From an uncultured Mucispirillum sp. (GTDB lineage Bacteria > Chrysiogenota > Deferribacteres > Deferribacterales > Mucispirillaceae), in assembly GCA_937890655.1 (NCBI GenBank), contig CALADT010000002.1, forward strand, positions 1 to 15,819: 15,819 nt of DNA, in the 5' to 3' direction. The notes beneath the pieces are model-generated. The model was not told the DNA's origin. It made no database searches and saw only the letters and a program-made list of their open reading frames with translations. Positions 1 to 7,603 of this stretch are shown here, one piece after another; the stretch's first letter is position 1; every line of letters begins with the position of its first letter. A program made the translations under genes and the position numbers.

Positions 1-2
1 TT

Positions 3-1295
3 ACCCTTAATGGTGTAAAAAAATATTCAATAAATTTCTCATACCTTATAACTGAATATTTATTTTCACTTATAACATCCCTTTTTATAGGTATAGCTGT
101 TGCAAGGTATTTAGGCCCTGACCAATACGGTATAATTTCATATGCTGTTTCTATTTTTTCTATTGCTTTAATAATTGTAGGTTTAGGGCTTGATGATATT
201 ATATTTAAAGATATGCTAAATAAAAAATATAATATAGGTGCTATATTTGGTTCTGCTATTTTTTTAAAAACTATATCATCTATTTTTATATATATGATTA
301 TATTAATATGGAGTTTTTATTATTATAGTGGAGAAAGATTATATACATTATTAATTATTAATACAGCACTACTTTTCCAGCCATTATCCATATATGCCAT
401 AGGGTTTTTAAGCAAAGCTGAGGGCAAATATACTTCTATTTCAAGAATAATTAGTTATAGTATATCTGCAATTTTAAAAATTATTTTAATTATAATAGAT
501 GCTAGTTTATCATATTTTGCTTTAGCTGTATTTTTAGATTATTCCATTTTATATATTATGATTTATATATTATATAAAAGTAGAAATAACCATAAATATA
601 AATTATCTATTAGTAAAGAATATATATATAAATTAATTAAAACAACACCACTTGTATTTTTCTCCATTGTTTTCTATACTCTTTTTTTAAAGATAAGTAT
701 TATATTAATAACTTATTTTCATACAAGTTATTTATCAGGAATATACACTGCTGCTATTAGGCTTATAGAGGCTTTTTATTTAATACCTGCTGTAATTATT
801 TCTGCACTTTACCCTGCTTTAATTCATGCAAAAAATAATAATGAAAATGAGTATATTAAACGAATTAACCAACTTTTTACAATTATATTTTATCCTTTTA
901 TAATTATATGTTTAACTATTTCTTTATTTTCTCCATTTATTATTAATCTTCTTTATGGTAAAATATATGCAGAATCTTCCATAGTATTATCATATACTGT
1001 TTGGGCTTTACCATTTATTGCTTTTAATATAATAAGTACTAAATATTTAATAATAGAAAACTTATTAAAAGAATTACTTATAATAAGTGGTGCATCTATT
1101 ACCATTTTAACAATATTAATACTACTACTTTCTAAAACATATGCTTTAGTAGGAATTAGTTTATCATTTACAATATCTGCTTTTATATCATTTTTTATGC
1201 TTGATTTATGCTTTAAAAACACAAGAAAACTTTTTTTTATAAAATTAAAAAGCATTATATATCCTTTTTTTATAATATATAATAAATTTAAATAA
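3..1295 (+). CDS. Polysaccharide (O-antigen/lipid-linked oligosaccharide) flippase, Wzx/MATE-like, 5' end outside window
   Basis: The reading frame is open from position 3, well before the first in-frame ATG at 213, and it encodes the normal flippase N-terminal region (segments reading AVARYLGPDQYGIISYA and GLGLDDIIFK). The gene therefore starts to the left of the window and the ATG at 213 is internal. About 430 residues are visible, the usual size for a polysaccharide-biosynthesis (Wzx, PF01943-like) membrane protein. They form many hydrophobic segments separated by short polar loops, ending in a lysine-rich tail. By family such proteins flip undecaprenyl-linked sugar units across the inner membrane. 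The neighbouring wbpE-like aminotransferase on the same strand supports a surface-polysaccharide locus. The sugar substrate cannot be read from the sequence. Confidence 0.85.
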   Translation, partial: TLNGVKKYSINFSYLITEYLFSLITSLFIGIAVARYLGPDQYGIISYAVSIFSIALIIVGLGLDDIIFKDMLNKKYNIGAIFGSAIFLKTISSIFIYMIILIWSFYYYSGERLYTLLIINTALLFQPLSIYAIGFLSKAEGKYTSISRIISYSISAILKIILIIIDASLSYFALAVFLDYSILYIMIYILYKSRNNHKYKLSISKEYIYKLIKTTPLVFFSIVFYTLFLKISIILITYFHTSYLSGIYTAAIRLIEAFYLIPAVIISALYPALIHAKNNNENEYIKRINQLFTIIFYPFIIICLTISLFSPFIINLLYGKIYAESSIVLSYTVWALPFIAFNIISTKYLIIENLLKELLIISGASITILTILILLLSKTYALVGISLSFTISAFISFFMLDLCFKNTRKLFFIKLKSIIYPFFIIYNKFK

Positions 1296-1320
1296 TATAT
1301 ATTTTTTTTAAAATAAATAT

Positions 1321-1349
1321 TTGAAATGAAATAAAATATATGATAATAA
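1321..1349 (+). promoter_or_regulatory. Candidate sigma-70 promoter for the wbpE-like gene
   Basis: TTGAAA (1321-1326) is followed after 17 bases by TAATAA (1344-1349), preceded by TGA, which fits an extended -10. It lies in the 81-base gap after the flippase and about 28 bases before the start codon. In such AT-rich DNA, matches of this quality arise by chance, so this is suggestive only. Confidence 0.4.
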
Positions 1350-1376
1350 TTAAGTATATTTAAGAGAGGTGTCTTT

Positions 1377-2510
1377 ATGAGTAGACAAATTCCATTTGCA
1401 GATTTACAATCACAATACCAACAATACAAAGAAGAAATAGATAAGGCAGTGCTTAATGTAATGTCTTCATCTATGTATATAATGGGGCCGGAAGTAGAAA
1501 AACTAGAGAAAAATTTAGCAAATTACGTTGGTTCAAAACATGCTTTAAGCGTATCTTCTGGGACTGATGCACTTTTACTTGCTCTTATGGCTTATGGTAT
1601 AAAAGCAGGTGATGAAGTTATTACTACTCCATTTACATTTATTGCAACAGCAGAAGTTATAGCTCTTGTTGGTGCAAAACCAGTATTTGCAGATATTGAT
1701 GAAAAAACATATAACCTTGATATAGAAAAAGTAAAACCATTAATTAATGAAAAAACAAAAGCAATTATACCTGTTTCTTTATACGGTCTTCCTGCAGATA
1801 TGGATAAATTTTCTGCTCTTGTAAAAAATACTAATATTAAATTAATAGAAGACGCATGCCAAAGTTTTGGTGCTACTGATAATGGAAAATATAGCTGTAA
1901 TTATGATAGTTTAGGTTGCACAAGCTTTTTCCCTTCTAAACCACTTGGCTGTTATGGTGATGGTGGAGCTATCTTCACAAATAATGATGAAGAAGCAGAA
2001 ATAATATCAAATTTAAGAAATCATGGACAGGTAGCACGTTATAAACATAAATATATTGGTATAAACGGTAGGCTTGATGCTATGCAGGCAGCAATATTAA
2101 ATGTAAAATTATCACATTTTAAAGAAGAAATAGCAAAACGTATTGAAATAGGTAATAAATATACTACTAAAATAAAAGAAGCATATAAAGGTGATATAGC
2201 AGATATTATTACTCCATATATTCCAGAGGGTAAAACATCAGTTTATGCACAATATTCTGTTCGTGTAAAAAATAGAGAAGAAATAGCAAAAAAACTAAAT
2301 GAACAAGGTATCCCTACTGCTATCCATTACCCTATTCCATTACATATGCAAGAATGCTATGCAAACTGTGGCTTTAAAGAAGGTGATTTACCTGTTAGTG
2401 AAAAAGTATCAAAAGAAATAATGAGCCTTCCTATGAGTGCGTTTTTAAAAGATGATGACCAAGATTTTATTGTTGAAACTCTTTGTAAAGAAGTATTAAA
2501 TAATAAATAA
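1377..2510 (+). CDS. wbpE: DegT/DnrJ/EryC1/StrS-family aminotransferase, WbpE-like
   Basis: PLP-dependent sugar aminotransferase of 377 residues, full length for the family. The start is set by the Shine-Dalgarno AGAGAGGTG just upstream. The N-terminal SGTDALLLAL motif, EDACQSFGA (about 158-166) and SFFPSKPLGCYGDGGA with PLP-lysine K188 are typical. The C-terminal SVYAQYSVRV and PTAIHYPIPLH segments match what I remember of Pseudomonas WbpE closely. WbpE transfers an amino group from glutamate to UDP-2-acetamido-2-deoxy-3-keto-glucuronate to make UDP-GlcNAc(3NH2)A, a precursor of di-N-acetylated uronic acids in O-antigen. The family is certain. The exact substrate is an inference from overall similarity, because related enzymes act on other keto-sugars. 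Its position after a flippase fits surface-glycan synthesis. Confidence 0.85.
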   Translation: MSRQIPFADLQSQYQQYKEEIDKAVLNVMSSSMYIMGPEVEKLEKNLANYVGSKHALSVSSGTDALLLALMAYGIKAGDEVITTPFTFIATAEVIALVGAKPVFADIDEKTYNLDIEKVKPLINEKTKAIIPVSLYGLPADMDKFSALVKNTNIKLIEDACQSFGATDNGKYSCNYDSLGCTSFFPSKPLGCYGDGGAIFTNNDEEAEIISNLRNHGQVARYKHKYIGINGRLDAMQAAILNVKLSHFKEEIAKRIEIGNKYTTKIKEAYKGDIADIITPYIPEGKTSVYAQYSVRVKNREEIAKKLNEQGIPTAIHYPIPLHMQECYANCGFKEGDLPVSEKVSKEIMSLPMSAFLKDDDQDFIVETLCKEVLNNK

Positions 2511-2532
2511 AATTTAAAATTAAACTTAAAAA

Positions 2533-2564
2533 AACAAGGCCCTGTATAAAAACAGGGTCTTGTT
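2533..2564 (+). terminator. Hairpin terminator after wbpE
   Basis: AACAAGGCCCTG and CAGGGTCTTGTT form a 12-bp stem (one G-U pair) around an 8-base loop, 23 bases after the aminotransferase stop codon. It is one of the few GC-rich spots nearby. The downstream tract is T/A-mixed rather than a clean T run. It sits between convergent genes and may act in both directions. Confidence 0.75.
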
Positions 2565-2579
2565 ATATAATATTATATA
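2564..2579. repeat. 16-bp perfect AT palindrome beside the terminator
   Basis: TATATAAT is followed directly by ATTATATA with no spacer, abutting the base of the preceding hairpin. It is composed only of A and T, so chance is possible. It is listed because three palindromic structures crowd this convergent gap. Confidence 0.5.
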
Positions 2580-2633
2580 CCAAACAATTATTCAATAAAA
2601 TACCATAGCTTATATATTTATGGCTACTTTTAA

Positions 2634-2666
2634 GATAATTAATTAAAGTAATTTTAATTAATTATC
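2634..2666 (-). terminator. 14-bp perfect inverted repeat overlapping the stop codon of the 119-aa gene; possible weak terminator
   Basis: GATAATTAATTAAA (2634-2647) and TTTAATTAATTATC (2653-2666) pair perfectly around a 5-base loop. The right arm covers the TAA stop (2658-2660) of the minus-strand gene, so the structure lies exactly where transcription of the long minus-strand operon would end. Almost all pairs are A-T and there is no strong T tract, so terminator function is a guess. mRNA 3'-end protection is an alternative. Confidence 0.4.
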
Positions 2667-3017
2667 CTTTGTAATATTATCTTCATTAGAATTATTACTT
2701 ATGTTATCAGTGCTTATATTATCTACACTTATGTTATCTAAAGTTTTATTTTTACTTTCAATATTATTGCTTTTATTATCTGAAATAACAATATTATTAG
2801 TATTGTTATCACTTTTATTATCCATAACTACTTTTTCACTAATATTATCATTATTACTATCATTATCTGAAAGCAATGAAGTTACTCTTTCATTAATAGA
2901 ACTATCCATTTTATTTATTAAACCAAAACCATTAAATTTTTCAAACAAAAAAGCCCCTAATACTATTACAATAAAAATAACACCAAAAACAATTAATGTA
3001 GACATAATATTTTTCAT
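2658..3017 (-). CDS. Hypothetical single-pass membrane protein with Asn/Asp/Ser-rich tail
   Basis: The 119-residue product has one strong hydrophobic segment at about residues 5-25, a short amphipathic stretch (about 26-50) and then a low-complexity tail made almost entirely of Asn, Asp, Ser, Ile and Lys. The tail contains three back-to-back DNIS(V/T/N) pentapeptides at residues 94-108. A Shine-Dalgarno CGAGGG (3025-3030) sits 7 bases before the ATG, so the gene is likely translated despite its simple composition. It starts 20 bases after the proC stop codon and is probably the last gene of the minus-strand operon. The AT-rich repeat codons suggest a fast-evolving linker or extracytoplasmic tail. 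I do not recognise a family and assign no function. Confidence 0.65.
   Translation of the reverse strand: MKNIMSTLIVFGVIFIVIVLGAFLFEKFNGFGLINKMDSSINERVTSLLSDNDSNNDNISEKVVMDNKSDNNTNNIVISDNKSNNIESKNKTLDNISVDNISTDNISNNSNEDNITKDN
2694..2738 (-). repeat. Three tandem 15-base units encoding DNIS(V/T/N)
   Basis: Three consecutive 15-base units, each carrying GATAA(C/T)AT(A/T)AG on the minus strand, encode residues 94-108 of the Asn-rich protein. Related DN(K/I)S units lie further upstream at about residues 57-83. Units are in frame, so copy-number change would lengthen or shorten the tail without frameshift. Confidence 0.6.
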
Positions 3018-3037
3018 TTTACAACCCTCGTTGATTT

Positions 3038-3835
3038 TTATTTATTTTTTTCAAATAATAATGTTTTTTCATATGCTTTATAAAGTGCTGAAATAAAAGC
3101 ACCACGAACACCGTGATTTTCTAATTCAGCTAACCCCTCAATAGTAGAACCAGCAGGAGAAGTTACTTTATCTTTTAAAATAGCAGGATGGTTTTTTGTA
3201 ATATTCACCATACCACCAGAACCCATTACTGCCATAGAAGAAAGCTCCAATGAAAGCTCTCTTGTAAGCCCCATTTTAACACCTGCATCACTCATAGCCT
3301 CTATAATTTGGTAAATATACGCAGGAGAACAACCCATTAATACAGAAACAGCATCCATTTTACTTTCATCTACTTCTATAAACAGCCCAATAGATGAAAA
3401 AAGTTTACTTATATTTATTTTATCTTCTTCTAAAATATGTTGCCCTGTGCTATATGCTAACACACCTTGACAAATTTTAACAGGCGTATTTACCATAGCC
3501 CTAACTATTTTTAATGATGAATCTACTTTTTCCATACTACTTAAAGAAATACCTGCTGCTAATGATATTATAAGTTTTCCTTTAAGTTGGTTTTTATATA
3601 AATTAATTACATCTAATATACCATAAGGTTTTACAGATAATATAATGATATCACTTCTTTTTATAACATTTTCATTACTATCACTTTGAACACCGTAATC
3701 TAACACTAGTTTTTCTGATTTTTGCTTATTATAGTTAGATACAACTATATTATCACTTGTTATAGACTGTGATTTTATAAGCCCTGCTATTAAGGAATCA
3801 GCAATATTTCCTGCCCCAATAATTCCTAAAACCAT
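3038..3835 (-). CDS. proC: Pyrroline-5-carboxylate reductase
   Basis: The 265-residue protein is of normal family length. It opens with a Rossmann dinucleotide motif GIIGAGNIA (4-12), then SVKP (67-70), the NTP motif (116-118), DAGVKMGL (183-190) and the C-terminal VTSPAGSTIEGLAELE signature (224-239). ProC reduces 1-pyrroline-5-carboxylate to proline with NAD(P)H in the cytoplasm. Two positions differ from the consensus I remember: MVNTP where MPNTP is usual, and GCSPAY (168-173) where GSGPAY is usual, so substrate-site packing may be altered. The ATG follows the upstream hydrolase stop by one base (TAATATG), implying translational coupling; AGGG lies just before it. Confidence 0.92.
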   Translation of the reverse strand: MVLGIIGAGNIADSLIAGLIKSQSITSDNIVVSNYNKQKSEKLVLDYGVQSDSNENVIKRSDIIILSVKPYGILDVINLYKNQLKGKLIISLAAGISLSSMEKVDSSLKIVRAMVNTPVKICQGVLAYSTGQHILEEDKINISKLFSSIGLFIEVDESKMDAVSVLMGCSPAYIYQIIEAMSDAGVKMGLTRELSLELSSMAVMGSGGMVNITKNHPAILKDKVTSPAGSTIEGLAELENHGVRGAFISALYKAYEKTLLFEKNK

Positions 3836-3836
3836 A

Positions 3837-4646
3837 TTACCCTAATTTCTCCTTTATCCATAAAGAAATATCTTTAATTATTTTTTCTGATTTTTCTTCT
3901 GTTAGTATATGTTTAACATCATATTCTTTATTATCATATATATATATAGTTTTATCATGTGATTTCATATTGTCAACAGTTTCTTTTGCAACTTTTGGAG
4001 ATACAAGAATATCTTTAGGAGAAATAGCTAATAAAACAGGTACATCAATATCTGAAGCAAATTGTTGCACTTCTTTTTGTAAAAGCATCATTTCATAAAG
4101 TGGTTTTGTTGGGAACACTTTATAGTTATATTTTATATCTTTAATTTTTCGTGGAACACTTTTAATTATATTTTTTATATAAGGTATTAAATGAAAACCA
4201 AATACTTTTACTTTATATGCAGGAGCAAGTAAAACTAAACAATCCACTTTATTATATTTTGCCACTGTTGTTGCTAAAAGACCACCGTTTGATTGCCCTA
4301 CTACACATATTTTTTCACAAAATGAAGCAAGTGTATTATACCCTAACTCAATACTTTTATACCAATCATTATATGTAGTTGATATAAAGTTTTCCACATT
4401 AGAACCATGCCCTGCCACTCTTACAATATATACACTATAATCTAGCTGTTCTAATGCTTTAGCAAGTGGAAATAACTCCATAGGAGATGCAGCAAAACCA
4501 TGCACTAATAAAACGCCCTTATTGGAATATTTTTGAAAATACGGCACACAGCCTTCTATTTCCACATTTAATTTTTTAGCAGCTGCTAAATCTTCATTAT
4601 AAAGACTGTTACAATCTTTATTTATTTTAGTAAATGATGTTAGCAT
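3837..4646 (-). CDS. Alpha/beta-fold hydrolase (carboxylesterase / monoacylglycerol-lipase-like)
   Basis: The 269-residue protein has no signal peptide. It carries an oxyanion-hole motif LVHGFAASP (47-55), the nucleophile elbow GQSNGG with Ser119 (117-122), a probable catalytic Asp212 in AISPKDILVSP and a probable His246 in DVKHILTEE near the C-terminus, so the triad is complete. This order and size match the Est30/YvaK/serine-aminopeptidase S33 group, which cleaves short- to medium-chain esters. The actual substrate is unknown. The start follows an AAGGTGA Shine-Dalgarno and lies 3 bases after the stop of the metallo-beta-lactamase gene. It is immediately followed by proC, so it belongs to the same transcript. 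Confidence 0.85.
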   Translation of the reverse strand: MLTSFTKINKDCNSLYNEDLAAAKKLNVEIEGCVPYFQKYSNKGVLLVHGFAASPMELFPLAKALEQLDYSVYIVRVAGHGSNVENFISTTYNDWYKSIELGYNTLASFCEKICVVGQSNGGLLATTVAKYNKVDCLVLLAPAYKVKVFGFHLIPYIKNIIKSVPRKIKDIKYNYKVFPTKPLYEMMLLQKEVQQFASDIDVPVLLAISPKDILVSPKVAKETVDNMKSHDKTIYIYDNKEYDVKHILTEEKSEKIIKDISLWIKEKLG

Positions 4647-4649
4647 ACT

Positions 4650-5579
4650 TCACCTTACTATTTCATTTTTTATAATATTTGATTTATTAATATCTTTATA
4701 AAGCTCATTAAAAAATATATCTTTCATTCTATCATATTTTGGTGCAAAATGTCCAAAGGAAACGTATTTGGATTTTGATTCATTATATATTAATTTTGAT
4801 ACACCTATGGATAAATGTTTTTTTTCAATGGAATGACTTATATCATTATTCATAAATACTGCTTCTATTAGTAATAAATAACTATTATATGATAGTTTTA
4901 CTGCCTTTTTATAATTATCATAACTTGGGGCTATATCTGTAATATATGTAATATCTTGTGGTTCTGGGTATTCTGCAATAAGTGAAGCCATTTCTTTTAC
5001 ATAAAAACTTTTTACTCCGTCTTTTGTAGCAACATCAATTTTTTCATTATTGCTGTTATTATTAAGCAGATAATCTTTTAATACCTTTAACCACGAACCA
5101 CTTTGAAATCCATATTCTTCCATTTTTTCTTTATTTATAGATATTCTTAATGGCTCTTTTAACCTATACCCCAATGATGTTATTCCATGGTCAAAAAATT
5201 CATATTCTAAAGAAAAACCATCTTCTAGTTCAATATTATTAGCAATGGTAATTTCTTCTTTTTTAAACCCGTTTTGTGCTGCAAATAAAGCACCAAAGTT
5301 ACCTTTTTTAGTTAGTTCCACTACTTTAAAGACAATATTATAATCTTTAATTAAATTCCATGTATAACTTGCAAGCCTGCCTTCCACATTTCTAATAAAC
5401 CCACTAGGCCCATAAAATGTAAAGGTATTGCCTGAAAGTAGTGATGTTCTTAAAAATCTATCAAATCCATTAAAATGGTCAATATGGGTATGGGTTACAA
5501 ATATATGGGCTATATCATTAAGTTCTGAATTATCAACATTACTAAGCCTACCACAGTCAAATAATACAGCCTTTTTCAT
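4650..5579 (-). CDS. RNase Z-like metallo-beta-lactamase-fold hydrolase; 5' end separated by a frameshift
   Basis: The 309-residue frame begins AVLFDCGRL and carries the metal-binding motif HTHIDH (30-35) followed by GFDRFLR. It continues with H131 in FFDHGI, D215 in YITDIAP, an EAVF...HSIEKKHLS block with H255, and FGHFAPKYD with H277, which corresponds to the THFSPRY block of RNase Z-like proteins. These enzymes use two metal ions to cleave phosphodiester or related bonds. The substrate here is unknown and a tRNA 3'-end role is not shown. The ATG at 5579 has only a distant GGAG and its frame is closed by TAG 21 bases upstream. A better N-terminus lies in another frame at 5576-5647 (next entry). 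As sequenced, translation must restart at ATGA or the protein lacks its first beta strands. Confidence 0.8.
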   Translation of the reverse strand: MKKAVLFDCGRLSNVDNSELNDIAHIFVTHTHIDHFNGFDRFLRTSLLSGNTFTFYGPSGFIRNVEGRLASYTWNLIKDYNIVFKVVELTKKGNFGALFAAQNGFKKEEITIANNIELEDGFSLEYEFFDHGITSLGYRLKEPLRISINKEKMEEYGFQSGSWLKVLKDYLLNNNSNNEKIDVATKDGVKSFYVKEMASLIAEYPEPQDITYITDIAPSYDNYKKAVKLSYNSYLLLIEAVFMNNDISHSIEKKHLSIGVSKLIYNESKSKYVSFGHFAPKYDRMKDIFFNELYKDINKSNIIKNEIVR

Positions 5580-5647
5580 ATATATGTTTCTACTCCACTA
5601 TCATCAAAAGGCGAATTAACCCTTCTTAATATATAATTTGATTTCAT
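5576..5647 (-). pseudogene. Detached N-terminal segment of the metallo-beta-lactamase gene
   Basis: A 23-codon frame starts at ATG 5647, whose ATGA overlaps the TGA stop of the upstream kinase gene, the usual sign of tight coupling. It encodes ILRRVNSPFDDSGVETYI, which looks like the first strand and loop (compare VNGPFGDP in RNase Z-like proteins) that should precede AVLFDCG. It stops at TGA (5576-5578), which itself overlaps the ATG of the main frame. The junction lies in CATATATATG; one additional TA unit would join both frames into a single protein of about 333 residues. This may be real inactivation, slippage-based variation, coupled re-initiation or a sequencing error. Confidence 0.65.
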
Positions 5648-7188
5648 TTTATTAAAAACTTATATATTTTTTCAATATTATCTTCTACTTTACCAGTAGT
5701 AATAATTTTTAAATCACATGCAGGCATTTTTGCAGTTTCTCGTTGTTTACCTGCAATTTCCATACGACCATCTGTAATAGTTTCACTATTTTCTCGTTTT
5801 TGTAATCTTCTAGTGATTTCTTCCTGTGGTGCATCAAATTCTATAAACACTATATTACAAGTATTATGTTTTTTATATTCAGTAATATATTCTTCTTTTG
5901 TAAAAGAAGCATCCACTAATGACACTCTGCCGATTTTATATTTTTCTGCAACCATTTCACCTAATTTATTATATAAGTTTAATGAATTTTCATGGGAATA
6001 AATACCTGTATCCCAATTAATATACTGTCTATTAGTAGCACTTATACCTGCTAACTCTTTTCTTATGGTATCAGAAGAAAAAAGAGTAATAGGAAAACGT
6101 TTTGAAAAATTATAAGCATTTTTTGATTTACCAGTTCCCATTAAACCATAAAAAACAAGGTTTATATTTGTTAAAGATGCAGCATACATACATGACATAT
6201 CTATAAGTTTATTAATCTCATTTTGTTTGTCATTATATAATTCCCATGATTTATCTTTTGAAGCAACTAAAAAACAAGTTACTTTAGCACGAACATATGA
6301 TAAATAACATCTATAATAATTAATTAATTTACGGCTTTCTTCATCATTAAATACAGATAAAAATCCTGTTAAAAAACCGTCAGATAAATCTATCCTACCC
6401 ATGCCGTCTAGTTCCATAGATAAAAATGACGCTTCTGAGATAACATCATTAAAACGAAAACGCTTATTAAATTCTATACAGTCTATTAAACCTACTGTTT
6501 TATTACTATTAAAATAAATATGCTCAAGCCTTAAATCACCATGACCGTTTTTTACATAACTATTCATAGCACGGTTATTAAATAAATCTTTATTTTCATT
6601 TAAAAATAATAAAGTTTGGTTTTTTATGTATTCAAAACTATCTTTATCTATTAATGAACCAACATATGATTGAGTTTGGCTAAAATTTTCTTCTGCATTA
6701 AATTTTACTACATCAAAATGTGTATCAAATTCTTCATCTTTTGGTGCTTTTTCTAAATTTTTTAAAAGTAAAGCAACTTCTTTACCAATACGTTCCATAT
6801 CACAAACAGTAATTAAGCCTTTTTCTATACGATTTTGCAGAAAATCTTCATCAGGAATACGTTTCATTTTTAAAACATATTCTATTGCTGTAAGAGAATT
6901 ATCAAGGGAAACAAGTGCAAATTCTGTGGCATTTTGTCTTACTAATTTTAAAGCCTCTATATAAATACCATCTGAAAACCTGTCATTTAAGTCTTTTTCT
7001 AATACAGTATACAGTTTCCTACTTTTTGCAAGTTTATAGTCTAAAAACCCTAAATCAACAGGTTTTTTTATTTTATAAACATATTCATCGCCTAAAATTG
7101 CGTATGATATATGTGTTTCTTTTATTTCTTTTGCCTTTGTAATATTTTTTACAATAATAACTGATGATGGGTAGTCTGTATTACTCAT
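5644..7188 (-). CDS. Aminoglycoside-phosphotransferase-like domain fused to a P-loop (AAA/zeta-toxin-like) kinase domain
   Basis: The 514-residue protein has two halves. Residues about 1-335 form a phosphotransferase (APH/choline-kinase) fold with the catalytic-loop motif HGDLRLEH (216-223) and the metal-binding LIDCIEF with D236. Residues about 342-514 form a small nucleotide kinase with Walker A GLMGTGKS (348-355), SSDTIRKEL (371-379) and a C-terminal AxQRETA segment. This combination (COG2187 plus COG0645 type) is a known bacterial architecture annotated as bifunctional aminoglycoside phosphotransferase/ATP-binding protein. Its physiological substrate is not established, and resistance should not be assumed. 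The start has AAGGAA upstream. It begins 10 bases after the third LPP20-like gene and overlaps the metallo-beta-lactamase start by 4 bases. Confidence 0.85.
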   Translation of the reverse strand: MSNTDYPSSVIIVKNITKAKEIKETHISYAILGDEYVYKIKKPVDLGFLDYKLAKSRKLYTVLEKDLNDRFSDGIYIEALKLVRQNATEFALVSLDNSLTAIEYVLKMKRIPDEDFLQNRIEKGLITVCDMERIGKEVALLLKNLEKAPKDEEFDTHFDVVKFNAEENFSQTQSYVGSLIDKDSFEYIKNQTLLFLNENKDLFNNRAMNSYVKNGHGDLRLEHIYFNSNKTVGLIDCIEFNKRFRFNDVISEASFLSMELDGMGRIDLSDGFLTGFLSVFNDEESRKLINYYRCYLSYVRAKVTCFLVASKDKSWELYNDKQNEINKLIDMSCMYAASLTNINLVFYGLMGTGKSKNAYNFSKRFPITLFSSDTIRKELAGISATNRQYINWDTGIYSHENSLNLYNKLGEMVAEKYKIGRVSLVDASFTKEEYITEYKKHNTCNIVFIEFDAPQEEITRRLQKRENSETITDGRMEIAGKQRETAKMPACDLKIITTGKVEDNIEKIYKFLIK

Positions 7189-7198
7189 ATTTATTCCT

Positions 7199-7582
7199 TT
7201 ATTTTACACATAACCTTATGTAGTATATACTCTTTTTTTCATCATAAAAACTATCCTTTTCTTCTGCATCTTTTACTAATACATTAGAATTTTGGCTTGA
7301 TGAAAAGTTTTTTTCAGATTTACCACTTGATTGTTGTGTTATTTCTATTTTATTTGCAATATCTACTTCAATTATTCTTGATATTTCAGAAAGTGCATTT
7401 ATTTTAGCAAGTTTTTTCTGCATTGATTGACTACTGGTTTTATCAGCAGAACCAACACCACAATATCTATAACCTTCTAAATCAGGCTTTAAAACCCACT
7501 CTGGCATATCAGAACAAAAAGATAATATTGGCATACATAAGAATATAATATTTATGAAAAAAAATAAATATATATTTTTCAT
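7199..7582 (-). CDS. LPP20-family-like secreted protein, smallest of three tandem paralogues
   Basis: The product is 127 residues from the preferred ATG at 7582, where GGGG sits 6 bases upstream. An ATG four codons earlier (7594) has no Shine-Dalgarno. It has an N-terminal hydrophobic signal (about 1-20), then MPEWV, YCGVGSAD and KINALSEISRII. This P-x-W-V / GVG / A-x-x-EI(A/S)R pattern is shared with the two genes upstream and with LPP20-type lipoproteins. Unlike those two it lacks a clear lipobox (the residues before the candidate Cys read LSF), so it may be periplasmic rather than lipid-anchored. It is also shorter at the C-terminus. Function is unknown; the family is named after the Helicobacter surface lipoprotein. 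Confidence 0.7.
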   Translation of the reverse strand: MKNIYLFFFINIIFLCMPILSFCSDMPEWVLKPDLEGYRYCGVGSADKTSSQSMQKKLAKINALSEISRIIEVDIANKIEITQQSSGKSEKNFSSSQNSNVLVKDAEEKDSFYDEKKSIYYIRLCVK

Positions 7583-7603
7583 TTTATACCCCATTTTTTA
7601 AAT

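Noticed and set aside
953..1429. 158-codon minus-strand frame across the flippase 3' end
   Set aside because: It overlaps a well-supported flippase and the wbpE start, has no ribosome site or recognisable motif, and reflects AT-rich shadow coding.
2701..3096. 131-codon plus-strand frame rich in Leu/Ser
   Set aside because: It is the complement of the Asn-rich gene's repeats, has no ribosome site and overlaps the proC 3' end.
5576..5590. Programmed -1 frameshifting of the metallo-beta-lactamase gene
   Set aside because: The stop codon precedes the only A-rich tract, which has just five A residues, and there is no standard slippery heptamer at the junction. Slippage of the TA tract or re-initiation is simpler.
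5644..7188. Antibiotic resistance gene
   Set aside because: The aminoglycoside-phosphotransferase motif is shared with many housekeeping kinases, and this fusion architecture has no demonstrated resistance role that I know.
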